Below, piece after piece: positions 1-10,283 of a DNA stretch of 64,000 nucleotides (positions within the stretch are counted from its first letter, which is position 1; every line of letters starts with the position of its first letter). This stretch comes from Clostridiales bacterium. Its GTDB lineage: Bacteria > Bacillota > Clostridia > Lachnospirales > Lachnospiraceae. Below the pieces are notes generated by a model. It was not told the origin of the DNA. It saw only the letters and a program-made list of their open reading frames with translations, and did not search any database. Both the position numbers and the translations under genes were made by a program. Where the stretch lies: positions 1-64,000 of the forward strand of contig JAQXNU010000135.1 in assembly GCA_029098165.1 (NCBI GenBank). Direction: 5' to 3'.

Positions 1-1
1 T

Positions 2-91
2 GCCTTAAAGTTAGGAGTGGATGATTTCTTAACAAAGCCATATGAATCAGAAGAAATTGTTTCGACTATAATGAGAGTAATCGATAAATAA
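2..91 (+). CDS. C-terminal end of a response regulator receiver domain (truncated by window start)
   Basis: Frame 2 reads ALKLGVDDFLTKPYESEEIVSTIMRVIDK*, with the typical REC 'DDFLTKP' motif. Confidence 0.75.
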   Translation, partial: ALKLGVDDFLTKPYESEEIVSTIMRVIDK

Positions 92-110
92 TAGTAGTAT
101 AGTACATAGC

Positions 111-274
111 AAAAACGGGGCTGTGATAAGACCGCAAAAAAATAGCGTGGAGAGGCGGGGAATCACATTAGAATTTGGCTGCCTTTCCCTTTCGGACGGA
201 CTTAGCCAAATTCTAATATGATTTCCTGCCTCTCATGCTCATCTCTTATGCGGTTTTACCACAGCCTTTTTTGC
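111..274 (+). repeat. Long-hairpin repeat, copy LR1 (core TTAGAATTTGGCT..loop..AGCCAAATTCTAA)
   Basis: Imperfect inverted repeat: gcaaaaacggggctgtgataagaccgca ... tgcggttttaccacagccttttttgc. Core and loop shared with four other copies in the window. Confidence 0.9.
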
Positions 275-364
275 ATGATATGTTAAATTGACAAAATATT
301 GTATGTTCCTAGTAAATATGTTAAAATAATTCCAATTCAAGTTGCTATTTTAAAGGAGTTTATT

Positions 365-1714
365 GTGGATTACTTTAATATCAAACAATACAATACAACT
401 TATCGCTCGGAGATATTTGCAGGATTATCTACTTTTATGTCCATTGCATATATCTTAGTTCTAAATCCGACTATTTTAAGTCAGGTAGGGATGGATCGCT
501 ATGGTGTTTTTGTTGCCACTGCATTGTCTATAGCAATTACAACTACAATCGCAGCTTTCCATACTCGAATGTCTCTTATTTATGCTCCTAATATCGGATT
601 AAGCTATTTTTTTATTATTTTTTGTACGGAACAATTCGATGGAAACTGGGGAATTGCTTTACTTGCTGTTTACTTGTCAGGGATTGGAGTACTGATTTGT
701 ATTCGTTATAGAATCTGTAAACGTATTCTTGAAACAATTCCAGAATGTGTTGTTCACGGGATAAAAGTCGGAATGGGTTTTTGTTTGATCAAACTTGGCC
801 TTTTATCATGTGGAGCATTGAAAAAAGTTGGTTCTTTATATAGTTTTGGTCAGTTTGATACATTGGAATGTGTGTATAGTTTTGTTGGACTGATCATTAT
901 TGGTTTATTTCTAAGGTTTAAGAAGTATTATGGCTTAACTTTTGGTTTTGGAAGTGTCTACATATTAGGGATTATCCTGACATTTATTATAAATTATATT
1001 AATGTGGGAGGTCCGTTTCTTAATTACATAATTGAAACTTTGACACATAGATCGAGTTTTCCAAACTTAACAGAGGTAGCGTTTCATTTTCCACCGATCG
1101 AAGGAATTTTTAAAGATAGTAAACTAATTTTTCAACTGATCATCACCGTTTTGTTGATGACAGTAATTACTCTTGTTAATGCTCAAGATTTAATTAGAAC
1201 AACCGCTCAACGATTAAAAGATGACAATGACAGTTATTACAAGGACTATCTTACACGTTGTTTAAGAATGAACGGAATTGGGAATATCATTAGTGCTAGT
1301 TTGGGAAGTTCACCAATTACAGTCTGTCCAGAGAATGATATCAATTCAGAATGTGGGGCTAAGACGGGAATTAGTTCCTTGACGGTTTCAATTGCTATGT
1401 TAGTGACACTGATTTTTGGCCCCCTATTTAACATTGATAATATGTTCTTATCCGCTCCATTGTTACTATTCGTTGGTGGAATGATCATAAAATCAGTGAA
1501 ATTAGATAAGATTTCCAGCCCAATTGAGCGATTATTATTTATCATAATCACAGTATATTTAGGGTTAACATTTGAACTTGTAAATGCCATTTTATATGGT
1601 ATAAGCATATATATCATTATGAAATTGCTTGCAGGAAAAAAAGAGCAATTGGATCATTCGATGATATTTTGGATCTTGTGTTTTATAGTCTATTTAGTAA
1701 TTCAACTTATATAG
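365..1714 (+). CDS. NCS2-family (AzgA/PbuG-like) purine permease
   Basis: Polytopic protein with 'RSEIFAGLSTFMSIAYILVLNP'. GTG start at 365 preferred because of the upstream aaaggag; the ORF track starts at 299. Confidence 0.8.
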   Translation: MDYFNIKQYNTTYRSEIFAGLSTFMSIAYILVLNPTILSQVGMDRYGVFVATALSIAITTTIAAFHTRMSLIYAPNIGLSYFFIIFCTEQFDGNWGIALLAVYLSGIGVLICIRYRICKRILETIPECVVHGIKVGMGFCLIKLGLLSCGALKKVGSLYSFGQFDTLECVYSFVGLIIIGLFLRFKKYYGLTFGFGSVYILGIILTFIINYINVGGPFLNYIIETLTHRSSFPNLTEVAFHFPPIEGIFKDSKLIFQLIITVLLMTVITLVNAQDLIRTTAQRLKDDNDSYYKDYLTRCLRMNGIGNIISASLGSSPITVCPENDINSECGAKTGISSLTVSIAMLVTLIFGPLFNIDNMFLSAPLLLFVGGMIIKSVKLDKISSPIERLLFIIITVYLGLTFELVNAILYGISIYIIMKLLAGKKEQLDHSMIFWILCFIVYLVIQLI

Positions 1715-1726
1715 GAGGAGATAAGC

Positions 1727-4714
1727 ATGTCAATTATCTTATCCTTTGTGTTAATGAGTTTTGCAACGATTTCCTTCTTAATCGCATTCAATGTTTTGCG
1801 TAGCTCTGCTAGAGACACAACCCATAATATCTATCTGTTTATTTATTGTATCTCTAGCTGTTTATGGTCGATTAGCTGTGCAGTTATGGGGTTATCAGAA
1901 AATATTGAATACGCATATTTTATGCGAAGTCTTATGTTGGTTGGTGTTTTCCTCGTGCTAAATGTGTGCATTCAGTTATTCTGTATTTGGCTGGATCATG
2001 GACATAAAAAGATAATATTTTATCGAAATTTACTGATTTTATTAAGTTTAGTTGTATTTCCAATGATAATCACGAAAAACAATGTGGAGTTTGTTGATAC
2101 TCCTTATGGCAAGTATTATAGATATTCTGGTATCACTTTTGGACGAGGACTTTTTACGCTTTATCTTGTATGCTGGACAGTTTTTGTCCTATGTATCACG
2201 TTATATGGATTACATAAAAGTACATTGAAGCGAAAGAAATTCATGGGACGAATTATTTTATTATGTCTGGCTATGATGGTATTCGGTAGCATATCGGATA
2301 TCTTTCTTCCGATGTTTGGGTTTGCGGTTTTTCCAACATGCGCAATGGAACAGTTTTTTTCTGTTATCTTAATTTATATTGTCTCGAATTACTATAATGT
2401 GTCACAGATAACTATCAAAAATATATCAGAGTATATTTATCGTGTCGTAGAAACACCAATGGTAGTGACTGGAGAAGATGGAGCCATCGAAATAGTGAAT
2501 GCAAGCGCTGCTAAATTTTTTGAAGTGGTAACCGATCGACTCATAGGAACTGATTTTTTAAGTCTTTTTGAAATTTCAGAAAAAGATAGTGTAAGAGCTC
2601 GACGAGAAGGAGTTATGAGTGTTCATACTGATGGGAGATGCTTGTTAAATGGGGCTCGATGTTCGCTTAGTATCAGTCATATTTATGACCGTTTCGATGA
2701 TTTAATAGGAGATATTATTGTAATTACGGATCTGACAGATAAATTGGAAATGATTGATGAATTGAATCGAAGCAGAGAAAAAGCAATCCAGGCAACAGAA
2801 GCAAAGAATGCTTTTTTGGCGAATATTAGTCATGAAATCCGTACACCTCTTAACGCCATCATTGGTATGAGTGAGATTTTGATGAATCGGCAATTACCAT
2901 ATGAAATTAGAGATGAACTGAAAAGTATTTATAGCGCGAGTAAAAGTTTAACAGCGACGATCAACGATTTCTTGGACTACTCTAAGATTGAGATGGGACA
3001 TTTCGAAATTGTTGAACGAGAATACGAGTTTAGTGAACTTATGTTTGATATTATCAATATCATTAGTATGCGTTTGATTGGAAAACCAGTTTATTTTTTT
3101 GTTGAGGTTCAGTTTGGAATTCCCATGAAGTTAATTGGAGATGATATTCGAATTCGCCAGATACTGATCAATATCCTTGGAAATGCGGTTAAATTTACAA
3201 GCAAAGGATATATCAAACTTTTGATCAGCATGGAACGCCAGGAGGATGACAGAATAAAGCTACAGATGACAGTTGAGGATACTGGGATAGGAATTAGAGA
3301 AGAGGATCTTCCGATGCTATTTCAGAGGTTTAGTCAGGTAGATCAGAAACGGAATAGTTATATTACTGGTACTGGACTAGGGCTGGCAATTACGAAAGAC
3401 TTGGTAGAGATGATGGATGGAAACATCCAGGTAGAGAGTACTTATGGAAAAGGGACAACGTTTTGTTGGACAATATACCAAAAGATAGAAGAATTGCCGG
3501 ATTATGAACAACTTCAAATTCATTGGGACCGTTCTTTTATCGTATATGAAGAAGAGAAAACGGTAAAAGAGTATCTTATGTGGATCATGAAGCAACTAAA
3601 GATAGAGTATACGATCATTGACAGTAAAGATTACATCAAAGGAATGGATAAAAAAGTATACTTTATGACTCGAAATATCTATTATGATAAGTTGGCACCA
3701 TTACTAAAACCTTATCACCTAGGAAAACATTTGATTGTCATTCTTGGAATCGGTGACAGTAAGAATAAGAAATTGAATGAACATCATCAGTTTTTTATGC
3801 CTTTATTACAAAAAGAACTAAAAGATCTTTATCTTTCTATATGTTCAGATCCTAATGTTTGTAAGAGAAAAGAAGAGTCCAAAGATATATTATCCTTGCC
3901 TGACGCAAAAGTCTTAGTAGTCGATGATAATGAAACCAATCTTGTAATCGCACAGGGATTGTTATCTTCTTATCAGATACAGGCTGACCGAGCGATGAGT
4001 GGAAAGGAAGCCATTGAGATGGCGAAATGTAAGAAGTATCATCTCATCTTTTTAGATCAGATGATGCCAGTTATGGATGGATTTGAGACACTCATGCAAA
4101 TACGGAGGATACCAAGTGGTTATTACCAGCGTGTTCCAATTATTGCATTAAGTGCATATGCAATGAAAAATGCAAAACAGCATTTCATGGAGCAGGGATT
4201 TACAGATTTTCTAGCTAAGCCAATTGAGATACGGCATTTAGAGCACCTCTTAATGATTTATCTAGAAAATCATGAGGAGTTACAGAATGAGGAACGAACG
4301 AACGTAAATCAGAGCGATAATAGGGTAGAAGACCAGGTGGCAGTAGCATTGGAGGATGGAGTTAATATGAATCAAGCGGGACGAATTGATATGGTTTTGG
4401 CAATGGAAGCATTAGGAGGAAATGAAACCTTATACCGAATGATATTAGATACTTATTATAAGGATCTTTTAGTGAAAAGAAAAGAGATTCCACAAATCAT
4501 TGCACGGGAAGATATTCATTTATTTACGATACAGGTACATGCAATAAAGAGTGCATCGAAGAGTGTAGGAGCTAAGGAACTTGCCATCGTAGCAGAATAC
4601 TTTGAAGGATTGGGGAAAGAGAATCAAACTACTTTGATCTTATCTGAAATTCATAAGTTATATCAAGAGATGGACGAATTAATACCAGAGATAGAAAGAA
4701 TCTTAGAAATATAG
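1727..4714 (+). CDS. Hybrid sensor histidine kinase: 7TM N-terminus, PAS, HisKA (NISHEIRTPLNAI), HATPase, receiver (VVDDNETN..LDQMMPVMDG), HPt
   Basis: Motifs in the 995-aa ORF; RBS aggagg at 1713. Confidence 0.92.
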   Translation: MSIILSFVLMSFATISFLIAFNVLRSSARDTTHNIYLFIYCISSCLWSISCAVMGLSENIEYAYFMRSLMLVGVFLVLNVCIQLFCIWLDHGHKKIIFYRNLLILLSLVVFPMIITKNNVEFVDTPYGKYYRYSGITFGRGLFTLYLVCWTVFVLCITLYGLHKSTLKRKKFMGRIILLCLAMMVFGSISDIFLPMFGFAVFPTCAMEQFFSVILIYIVSNYYNVSQITIKNISEYIYRVVETPMVVTGEDGAIEIVNASAAKFFEVVTDRLIGTDFLSLFEISEKDSVRARREGVMSVHTDGRCLLNGARCSLSISHIYDRFDDLIGDIIVITDLTDKLEMIDELNRSREKAIQATEAKNAFLANISHEIRTPLNAIIGMSEILMNRQLPYEIRDELKSIYSASKSLTATINDFLDYSKIEMGHFEIVEREYEFSELMFDIINIISMRLIGKPVYFFVEVQFGIPMKLIGDDIRIRQILINILGNAVKFTSKGYIKLLISMERQEDDRIKLQMTVEDTGIGIREEDLPMLFQRFSQVDQKRNSYITGTGLGLAITKDLVEMMDGNIQVESTYGKGTTFCWTIYQKIEELPDYEQLQIHWDRSFIVYEEEKTVKEYLMWIMKQLKIEYTIIDSKDYIKGMDKKVYFMTRNIYYDKLAPLLKPYHLGKHLIVILGIGDSKNKKLNEHHQFFMPLLQKELKDLYLSICSDPNVCKRKEESKDILSLPDAKVLVVDDNETNLVIAQGLLSSYQIQADRAMSGKEAIEMAKCKKYHLIFLDQMMPVMDGFETLMQIRRIPSGYYQRVPIIALSAYAMKNAKQHFMEQGFTDFLAKPIEIRHLEHLLMIYLENHEELQNEERTNVNQSDNRVEDQVAVALEDGVNMNQAGRIDMVLAMEALGGNETLYRMILDTYYKDLLVKRKEIPQIIAREDIHLFTIQVHAIKSASKSVGAKELAIVAEYFEGLGKENQTTLILSEIHKLYQEMDELIPEIERILEI

Positions 4715-4717
4715 TAG

Positions 4718-4756
4718 ATTACAGATAAGGGTGCTTATGCACCCTTTATCTGTAAT
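4718..4756. terminator. Bidirectional hairpin terminator between convergent genes
   Basis: attacagataagggtg cttatg caccctttatctgtaat. Confidence 0.8.
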
Positions 4757-4937
4757 ATCCACAGTCTTTACAACTTCTACTAGCTAAGGAATTGTTCGTC
4801 TGACATTTCGGACAAATCCAGTAATCTTTTGGCTGGTTTTGATTCTCAGCGCTTTGTATGGATACTTCCTTTTCTTTTTTCTTTTTTGAGAATAAACTCA
4901 TACCTAAGCCCCCTATATTTTTATTATCTACTTGCAA
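4746..4937 (-). CDS. Small zinc-ribbon / RanBP2-type zinc finger protein
   Basis: CPKCQTNNSLASRSCKDCGYYR C-terminus; likely starts at the internal Met 'MSLFSKKKK'. Confidence 0.6.
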   Translation of the reverse strand: MQVDNKNIGGLGMSLFSKKKKEKEVSIQSAENQNQPKDYWICPKCQTNNSLASRSCKDCGYYR

Positions 4938-5068
4938 AATAAGGACAAAGTCCTTATTCTAATATATGGTACATATTTTTGTGATATGACAAAAGTGCCA
5001 TACTTTTAACAAAGGTAATTGATAAGATTTATCGTGTGAGTAGAACGTCGGAAAGAAGGACATAAGAG

Positions 5069-7048
5069 ATGAAAGATAGTAAGAAACAGCATAAAACCAT
5101 AAAAAAGATCATCGCATTTGGTTTTGCTTCTTTATTTATTGTGAGTGCATTGCCGAGCGCTGCAGTTGCTGATAATAAGAGTGCGGAAAGTAAGGAGGAG
5201 TTTCTTGCTCGGTCACTTGATCAACCTAAATCAGAGGAACAGGTTATCTTTAGTAGAATGCCTGTTATAGCAAAGAAGATCTCGAGCGATAAATTTGTTA
5301 CAACAAATCATATTCATACAGAAAATCAAGCATTTATTATGAATATGACAACTGGAGAGTTATTAGCTGATGCCAATCAGAACCAGCATATGAATGCATA
5401 TGATGTACTTAAACCTTTGGTTGCACAAATTTTTATACGGAGAAATAATTTGGATGAGGTAGTTACGGTAAAAGCAAAATCCCTTAAAAAAGTGGACCCA
5501 GATGCGAATGTTTTCGGATTAAAGTCAGGGGATCAGATTACCATTCGTGATTTATTGAGTATCTATTTGTTAACGGATTCAGCAGATACATATCGAGTTT
5601 TAGTTGATTACGTTTCTACTTCAGATTTTAGATTTGTTACGTTATTAAATAAGACATGCCAAGCAATGTCAATGGATCAAACATCATTTTCGAATGTCTA
5701 TGCTTCCTATCAGGATGGACAATATTCATCAATGTATGATGCCTATCAGCTATATCATTCGTTGATGCAGAATAATTGGTTTATGAATACGATTAAATCT
5801 AAAAAAATGGTCATAACATATAAAAATTCGAAGAATAAAATTGAAAAACAAACAATAGATAACCTAAATGCAAGCTGGTGTACCAATGTTACAGTTGGAA
5901 AAGGTTATAAATATTATGCTCAGATCAGTATGAGAGGGGATAATGATAAAGATGGTCAGTTCGTTATCTTCTTGGATGATTTGGATCAATATTATTTATC
6001 CTATCTTGGAAATGTAAATAGCCTTCGTAGGATTAGTTCGGAGTCTGGGAGATTGATCCGTACATTATCGGGTAAGGAGTTTAGCGATGCTGAAATCATT
6101 GCAACGCCAACGCCGACACCAACCCCAAGACCAACGGCAACCCCGACTCCAAAGCCAACGCCAAAGCCGACTCCAAAACCAACGGCAACTCCGACCCCAA
6201 CGCCAACCCCAACACCATCTACTGGAAAGTCAGGTTTACCGATCTCAAGTAACAATGCTAGATACCAGTACATCTTTGGCTCAGACTATAAAGCGTATAC
6301 AATGAGTGATCGTCCAGTGGGCTATCGTTCCGCAACCGAAGCAGCAGCGAATATGACAACATTTACAGTACCAGTTTGGAAGATGAATTCTAATGGAACA
6401 AAATATGCTTCCCAGATGACAATCACGATTCATAAAAAACTCGCTGATTCTGTGAAGAAAATATTCAATGAGGTTTATGCGTTAGATTGTAAATTCCCAA
6501 TTAAGGTTTTAGTTGGCTACAGCTATCGTAAGGTAGGTGGGGTAGGGTTAGTAAATTCAACCTTAATGTCAGCACATGCTTTTGGGTGTGCAATTGATAT
6601 CAACCCAGGAGATTATGATAATGATTATTTCCTTGGAAAGGGGAATGATTTAAGAAATAAGAAAAATCCTTACTGTATCCCGGATGAAGTTATTGAGATC
6701 TTTGAAAAGTATGGGTGGAACTGGGGCGGAAACTTTGAGATTTGTTCCGATACGATGCATTTTCAGTATTTAGGACTGGAATTCTTAACGTATCAAGGAA
6801 AAAATAATTTCCGTGAATTAAAGTATAATTCCGGAAAAGTTATGAGTGGAGCAGATGTTAAAAATCTTCAGCAAAGACTTACAAAGCTAGGATTCTCAGT
6901 AGCAGCAACTGGCCAGTATAATCAAGCAACCAGCAATGCAATCAAGAACTTCCAGAAGAAATATAAACTACCAGAAACAGGTGTTGTAAATTATAAAACA
7001 TGGGAGACATTGATCAATGCAACCCACGATATGTCATATGTATTCTAA
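5069..7048 (+). CDS. Secreted cell-wall protein: degenerate S11/PBP-like domain, Pro-Thr linker, M15 (VanY-like) peptidase, PG_binding_1
   Basis: Signal peptide; 'SAHAFGCAIDINPGD' and 'DTMHFQY' M15 motifs; C-terminal 'DVKNLQQRLTKLGF..TGVVNYKTWETL' PG-binding repeat. Confidence 0.85.
   Translation: MKDSKKQHKTIKKIIAFGFASLFIVSALPSAAVADNKSAESKEEFLARSLDQPKSEEQVIFSRMPVIAKKISSDKFVTTNHIHTENQAFIMNMTTGELLADANQNQHMNAYDVLKPLVAQIFIRRNNLDEVVTVKAKSLKKVDPDANVFGLKSGDQITIRDLLSIYLLTDSADTYRVLVDYVSTSDFRFVTLLNKTCQAMSMDQTSFSNVYASYQDGQYSSMYDAYQLYHSLMQNNWFMNTIKSKKMVITYKNSKNKIEKQTIDNLNASWCTNVTVGKGYKYYAQISMRGDNDKDGQFVIFLDDLDQYYLSYLGNVNSLRRISSESGRLIRTLSGKEFSDAEIIATPTPTPTPRPTATPTPKPTPKPTPKPTATPTPTPTPTPSTGKSGLPISSNNARYQYIFGSDYKAYTMSDRPVGYRSATEAAANMTTFTVPVWKMNSNGTKYASQMTITIHKKLADSVKKIFNEVYALDCKFPIKVLVGYSYRKVGGVGLVNSTLMSAHAFGCAIDINPGDYDNDYFLGKGNDLRNKKNPYCIPDEVIEIFEKYGWNWGGNFEICSDTMHFQYLGLEFLTYQGKNNFRELKYNSGKVMSGADVKNLQQRLTKLGFSVAATGQYNQATSNAIKNFQKKYKLPETGVVNYKTWETLINATHDMSYVF
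6100..6220 (+). repeat. Low-complexity tandem repeat encoding (T/P/K)-rich linker
   Basis: TPTPTPTPRPTATPTPKPTPKPTPKPTATPTPTPTPTP. Confidence 0.9.
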
Positions 7049-7082
7049 GTTTTTACGAGAAGTGATTGAATAAATATGAATA

Positions 7083-7133
7083 AAACTCCTAAGATGAATT
7101 TAAGCATACGCTTAATCGATCTTAGGAGTTTTT
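7083..7133. terminator. Hairpin terminator between convergent genes
   Basis: aaactcctaagat ... atcttaggagtttttg. Confidence 0.8.
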
Positions 7134-7136
7134 GCA

Positions 7137-7820
7137 TTATAAATGAAATCTTCGTTTTAATTCATCTTTCGTCTCTTTGGTTGAAAAGAAACAAAGACCA
7201 AAGATAACAACGACACTATATAGGCCACAAGTTAGTGCTGGCCACGAATAACTGAGCTGCTGTAAAAAAAACAAAATTAGCGGTATTAGACCAAGAAAAG
7301 ATGTAATCAGACTATAAATTGCAATATCATGTAACGCCTTTCTTTTACGAGCTAAGAAATTAATTGTCAAGCAGATATTAATTGCAAACAAACACAACGG
7401 AAGGATAAAATCAATTGCCCATACAGAGTCGGTTCCAAATAATCCAATGACTAATAGGAAAGCAACCGAAGCATAGGCAGCAGAAGTAATCTTCTTTATC
7501 TTTTTTTCTTTTCCCGCAAATACTAAGCCTACATACAGTACATAAAGTAAACTTGAGTTGGTATATAGTGACCAGGTAAGACCTTTGCCAGTGACGGTAA
7601 GATCGAGGAATAAGCAGGTAAATACTGCGACTAATACAAGAAAAATCAATATTTTTCGGAAATATTTCTTTGCTTTCTTCTGACGCTGAAATGGAGGGTA
7701 ATGATAATCTGACTCCGACGGAGAAGTTACATCATTTCCTTCTAACTGACTATTACAAAACAGACAGTGGGACAGAGGGGCGCTATAGAATAAATTACAT
7801 GTTTTACAATATTTCATCAA
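7137..7820 (-). CDS. Zinc-ribbon plus multi-TM membrane protein (DUF6320-like)
   Basis: N-terminal YCKTCNLFYSAPLSHCLFCNSQL, then several TM segments; overlaps the upstream acyltransferase gene. Confidence 0.6.
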   Translation of the reverse strand: MMKYCKTCNLFYSAPLSHCLFCNSQLEGNDVTSPSESDYHYPPFQRQKKAKKYFRKILIFLVLVAVFTCLFLDLTVTGKGLTWSLYTNSSLLYVLYVGLVFAGKEKKIKKITSAAYASVAFLLVIGLFGTDSVWAIDFILPLCLFAINICLTINFLARKRKALHDIAIYSLITSFLGLIPLILFFLQQLSYSWPALTCGLYSVVVIFGLCFFSTKETKDELKRRFHL

Positions 7821-9072
7821 ATCCCTCCCTATAGTTTGTATCGATTGTGACTGGAATTTTGCCTAAACTTAAATGATGCAAAAAGCAATGGATCATACTT
7901 AAATCTTTTTGTTCCGTGTTAAGACAGATATTCGTATAGCCGTGACTGCTTACGATCGCCATACTGGTCCCGCCTATGGAAAACTCAATATCCTTAATCA
8001 AATCTTGCATCTGAGATGGTAAGTTTACGTTTCCAAGATTGGAAATCGCATACGTATTAATATTCTCTGCTAAATAATGATAGCTGAGCTGAAATGCTAT
8101 GTTTTTTATAAATAATGGTATGAGTTTGATTGCGTAATTTTTTTCAATTCCGACATTGGAATTAATGCGACTATGTAAATCTTCTTTGGTAAGTTGTTGC
8201 TTAAACTGTTTTTTAGTTTCTTCCAACATACGTTCAAAAGTCCAGGTTTCACGTCCGGAAAAGGTCGCTTTAATATATAAAGAAAAGTTACGTAGCGTCT
8301 GCGATGGGAAGAAGCGACGTAAATTTACTGGAACAAAGATTTTAATCGGTTTCTTTGTATTGTGGCAGCCAATCTGAGTTTTATAGATGCTGAATGCGAC
8401 AAGAGCAGTGATATACTCACCAATGGTAGCTTTTTTGCTTCTTGTAAGTTTCAATAGTTCCTCGGTAGGGACCTTAGCTCGAATCATTAAGGAATAGTGG
8501 TCTGCGAAGCGTTCCCCATCTAAGTGAAATGCAGGTTCTTCTTTTAATGTTTTTTTCTTTGATTTATCGTAGGAATCACAGAACATATCACAAGTTTCAT
8601 CGATATCAAATGGTAAGTTGCCTTTGATGATGCCTTCCGGGTCGAGTTTGAGACCACCAAGCTGATAATAACGGAAGGTGATGGATTTTAAAAATTCCAT
8701 TGCTCCAGTGCCATCACTGATACAATGAAAGGTTTCTAATGTTACTTTATTATGATAGTAATAAACCGTAAAGAGATAGCCATGATTTGTGGATGCGGGA
8801 ACGTACTTACAGATGATCGGCGATTCTTCTACAACAACTGCTCGCTGATGGTTCTTGGACAGGTAGTTCCAAAAGAGCCCGCTTTTTAACTCCACAGCAA
8901 ACGTTTCAAAACGTGGAAGCACATCATTTACAGCTGTTTCTAAACGTTCTGGATCAATAGCTTCATTCAGATAAAACGATATTCGGAATACAGAACTTCG
9001 ACTATCTTTGGACACGGCAGGAAAGATTTTACCAGCATTGTCGACCGGATACCAGTAGTTATTACGTTTCAT
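7804..9072 (-). CDS. Condensation-domain/alcohol acetyltransferase-like protein
   Basis: 'TFHCISDGTGAMEFLKSI' (HxxxDG-like motif) and a C-terminal 'NLGNV' segment typical of this superfamily. Confidence 0.65.
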   Translation of the reverse strand: MKRNNYWYPVDNAGKIFPAVSKDSRSSVFRISFYLNEAIDPERLETAVNDVLPRFETFAVELKSGLFWNYLSKNHQRAVVVEESPIICKYVPASTNHGYLFTVYYYHNKVTLETFHCISDGTGAMEFLKSITFRYYQLGGLKLDPEGIIKGNLPFDIDETCDMFCDSYDKSKKKTLKEEPAFHLDGERFADHYSLMIRAKVPTEELLKLTRSKKATIGEYITALVAFSIYKTQIGCHNTKKPIKIFVPVNLRRFFPSQTLRNFSLYIKATFSGRETWTFERMLEETKKQFKQQLTKEDLHSRINSNVGIEKNYAIKLIPLFIKNIAFQLSYHYLAENINTYAISNLGNVNLPSQMQDLIKDIEFSIGGTSMAIVSSHGYTNICLNTEQKDLSMIHCFLHHLSLGKIPVTIDTNYREGFDEIL

Positions 9073-9348
9073 ATCATTCCTCCTCTTTCTTTCTAAATTA
9101 TATTATACAACTAAGGTAGCAATTACACAATGCAATATAGTAACGAAAACCACCTTAAATTGTATTTAATACGACAATATAATGCTCGAGAAGAATACAT
9201 AAAAATCAGCTTATGATGTGAATTAGTAGAAATAGTTACCATTTGAATAATGGGTAAGATAATCTTATACTTTAATTTGAATCATATATTATGACAAAAA
9301 AATAGTACGTATTTTTTGTCGATTTACTAGAATGGAGAATATTAACGA

Positions 9349-10206
9349 ATGAAGTCAATGCACAAAGGTATCTTATGTATCCTGTTATCGGCATTGTGTT
9401 TTGCACTGATGAGCACATTTGTCCGTTTGGCAGGGGATTTACCGTTTATTCAAAAAAGCTTTTTCCGTAATTTTGTAGCACTGTTATTTGCGGTAGCAGT
9501 AATCTTAAAGAAAGGAGAGTCCTTTCGTTGGAGACGAGAAGATTTTAAATACTTAGTCCTGCGTTCAGCTTTAGGTACCATGGGGATGTTATGTAATTTT
9601 TATGCAGTGGATCATCTTGTATTATCGGATGCCTCCATGCTTAATAAGATGTCTCCTTTTTTTGTCATCGTGCTAAGTTATCTCTTCTTAAAAGAGAAGA
9701 TCAACTTTGTACAGACTTCAGCTGTCATAGTAGCATTTATGGGAAGTTTATTCATTATTAAACCAACCCTTGCTAATATGGATTTAGTTCCTTCCTTAAT
9801 CGGATTATTAGGTGGTTTAGGTGCTGGTGCAGCCTATACGACAGTACGCTATCTTGGTAGCAGAGGAGTCAAAGGACCATTAATTGTGTTCTTTTTCAGT
9901 GGATTTTCTTGTCTGGTAACCTTACCTTCCTTTATTCTGCATTATCATCCTATGACAGTAAAACAGGTCATCATACTGCTATGTGCGGGACTTGCAGCAG
10001 CAGGCGGTCAGTTTGCAATCACAGCGGCTTATACATTTGCTCCTGGAAAAGAGATTTCTGTTTATGATTATTCTCAAGTTGTATTTTCGGCATTCTTAGG
10101 ATTCTTTATCTTTGGACAGATTCCAGATGGATATAGTATCTTAGGATATGGAATCATCTGTTCCACAGCAGTAGGAATGTTTTTCTATAACAAGAAAAAA
10201 TTATAA
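9349..10206 (+). CDS. DMT-family (EamA) transporter
   Basis: Ten-TM pattern with two EamA-like halves: 'GILCILLSALCFALMSTFVRLA'. Confidence 0.85.
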   Translation: MKSMHKGILCILLSALCFALMSTFVRLAGDLPFIQKSFFRNFVALLFAVAVILKKGESFRWRREDFKYLVLRSALGTMGMLCNFYAVDHLVLSDASMLNKMSPFFVIVLSYLFLKEKINFVQTSAVIVAFMGSLFIIKPTLANMDLVPSLIGLLGGLGAGAAYTTVRYLGSRGVKGPLIVFFFSGFSCLVTLPSFILHYHPMTVKQVIILLCAGLAAAGGQFAITAAYTFAPGKEISVYDYSQVVFSAFLGFFIFGQIPDGYSILGYGIICSTAVGMFFYNKKKL

Positions 10207-10216
10207 GAATATAAGG

Positions 10217-10261
10217 AAAAGACCATTCATCATCGTTAAGCGATAAGAATGGTCTTTTTTT
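10217..10261. terminator. Hairpin terminator
   Basis: aaaagaccattc ... gaatggtcttttttt. Confidence 0.8.
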
Positions 10262-10283
10262 AGCAGATTCTTGAAAACAGATG

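Noticed and set aside
1246-1617. Minus-strand ORF inside the permease gene
   Set aside because: Shadow ORF opposite a strong coding frame; the same applies to most 60-140-aa ORFs antisense to large genes (e.g. 27992-28426, 36601-36909, 37329-37673).
6001-6305. Minus- and plus-frame ORFs (GVGVGV..., QRQRRHQPQ...) over the Pro-Thr repeat
   Set aside because: Out-of-frame products of a low-complexity linker in the real 5069-7048 gene.
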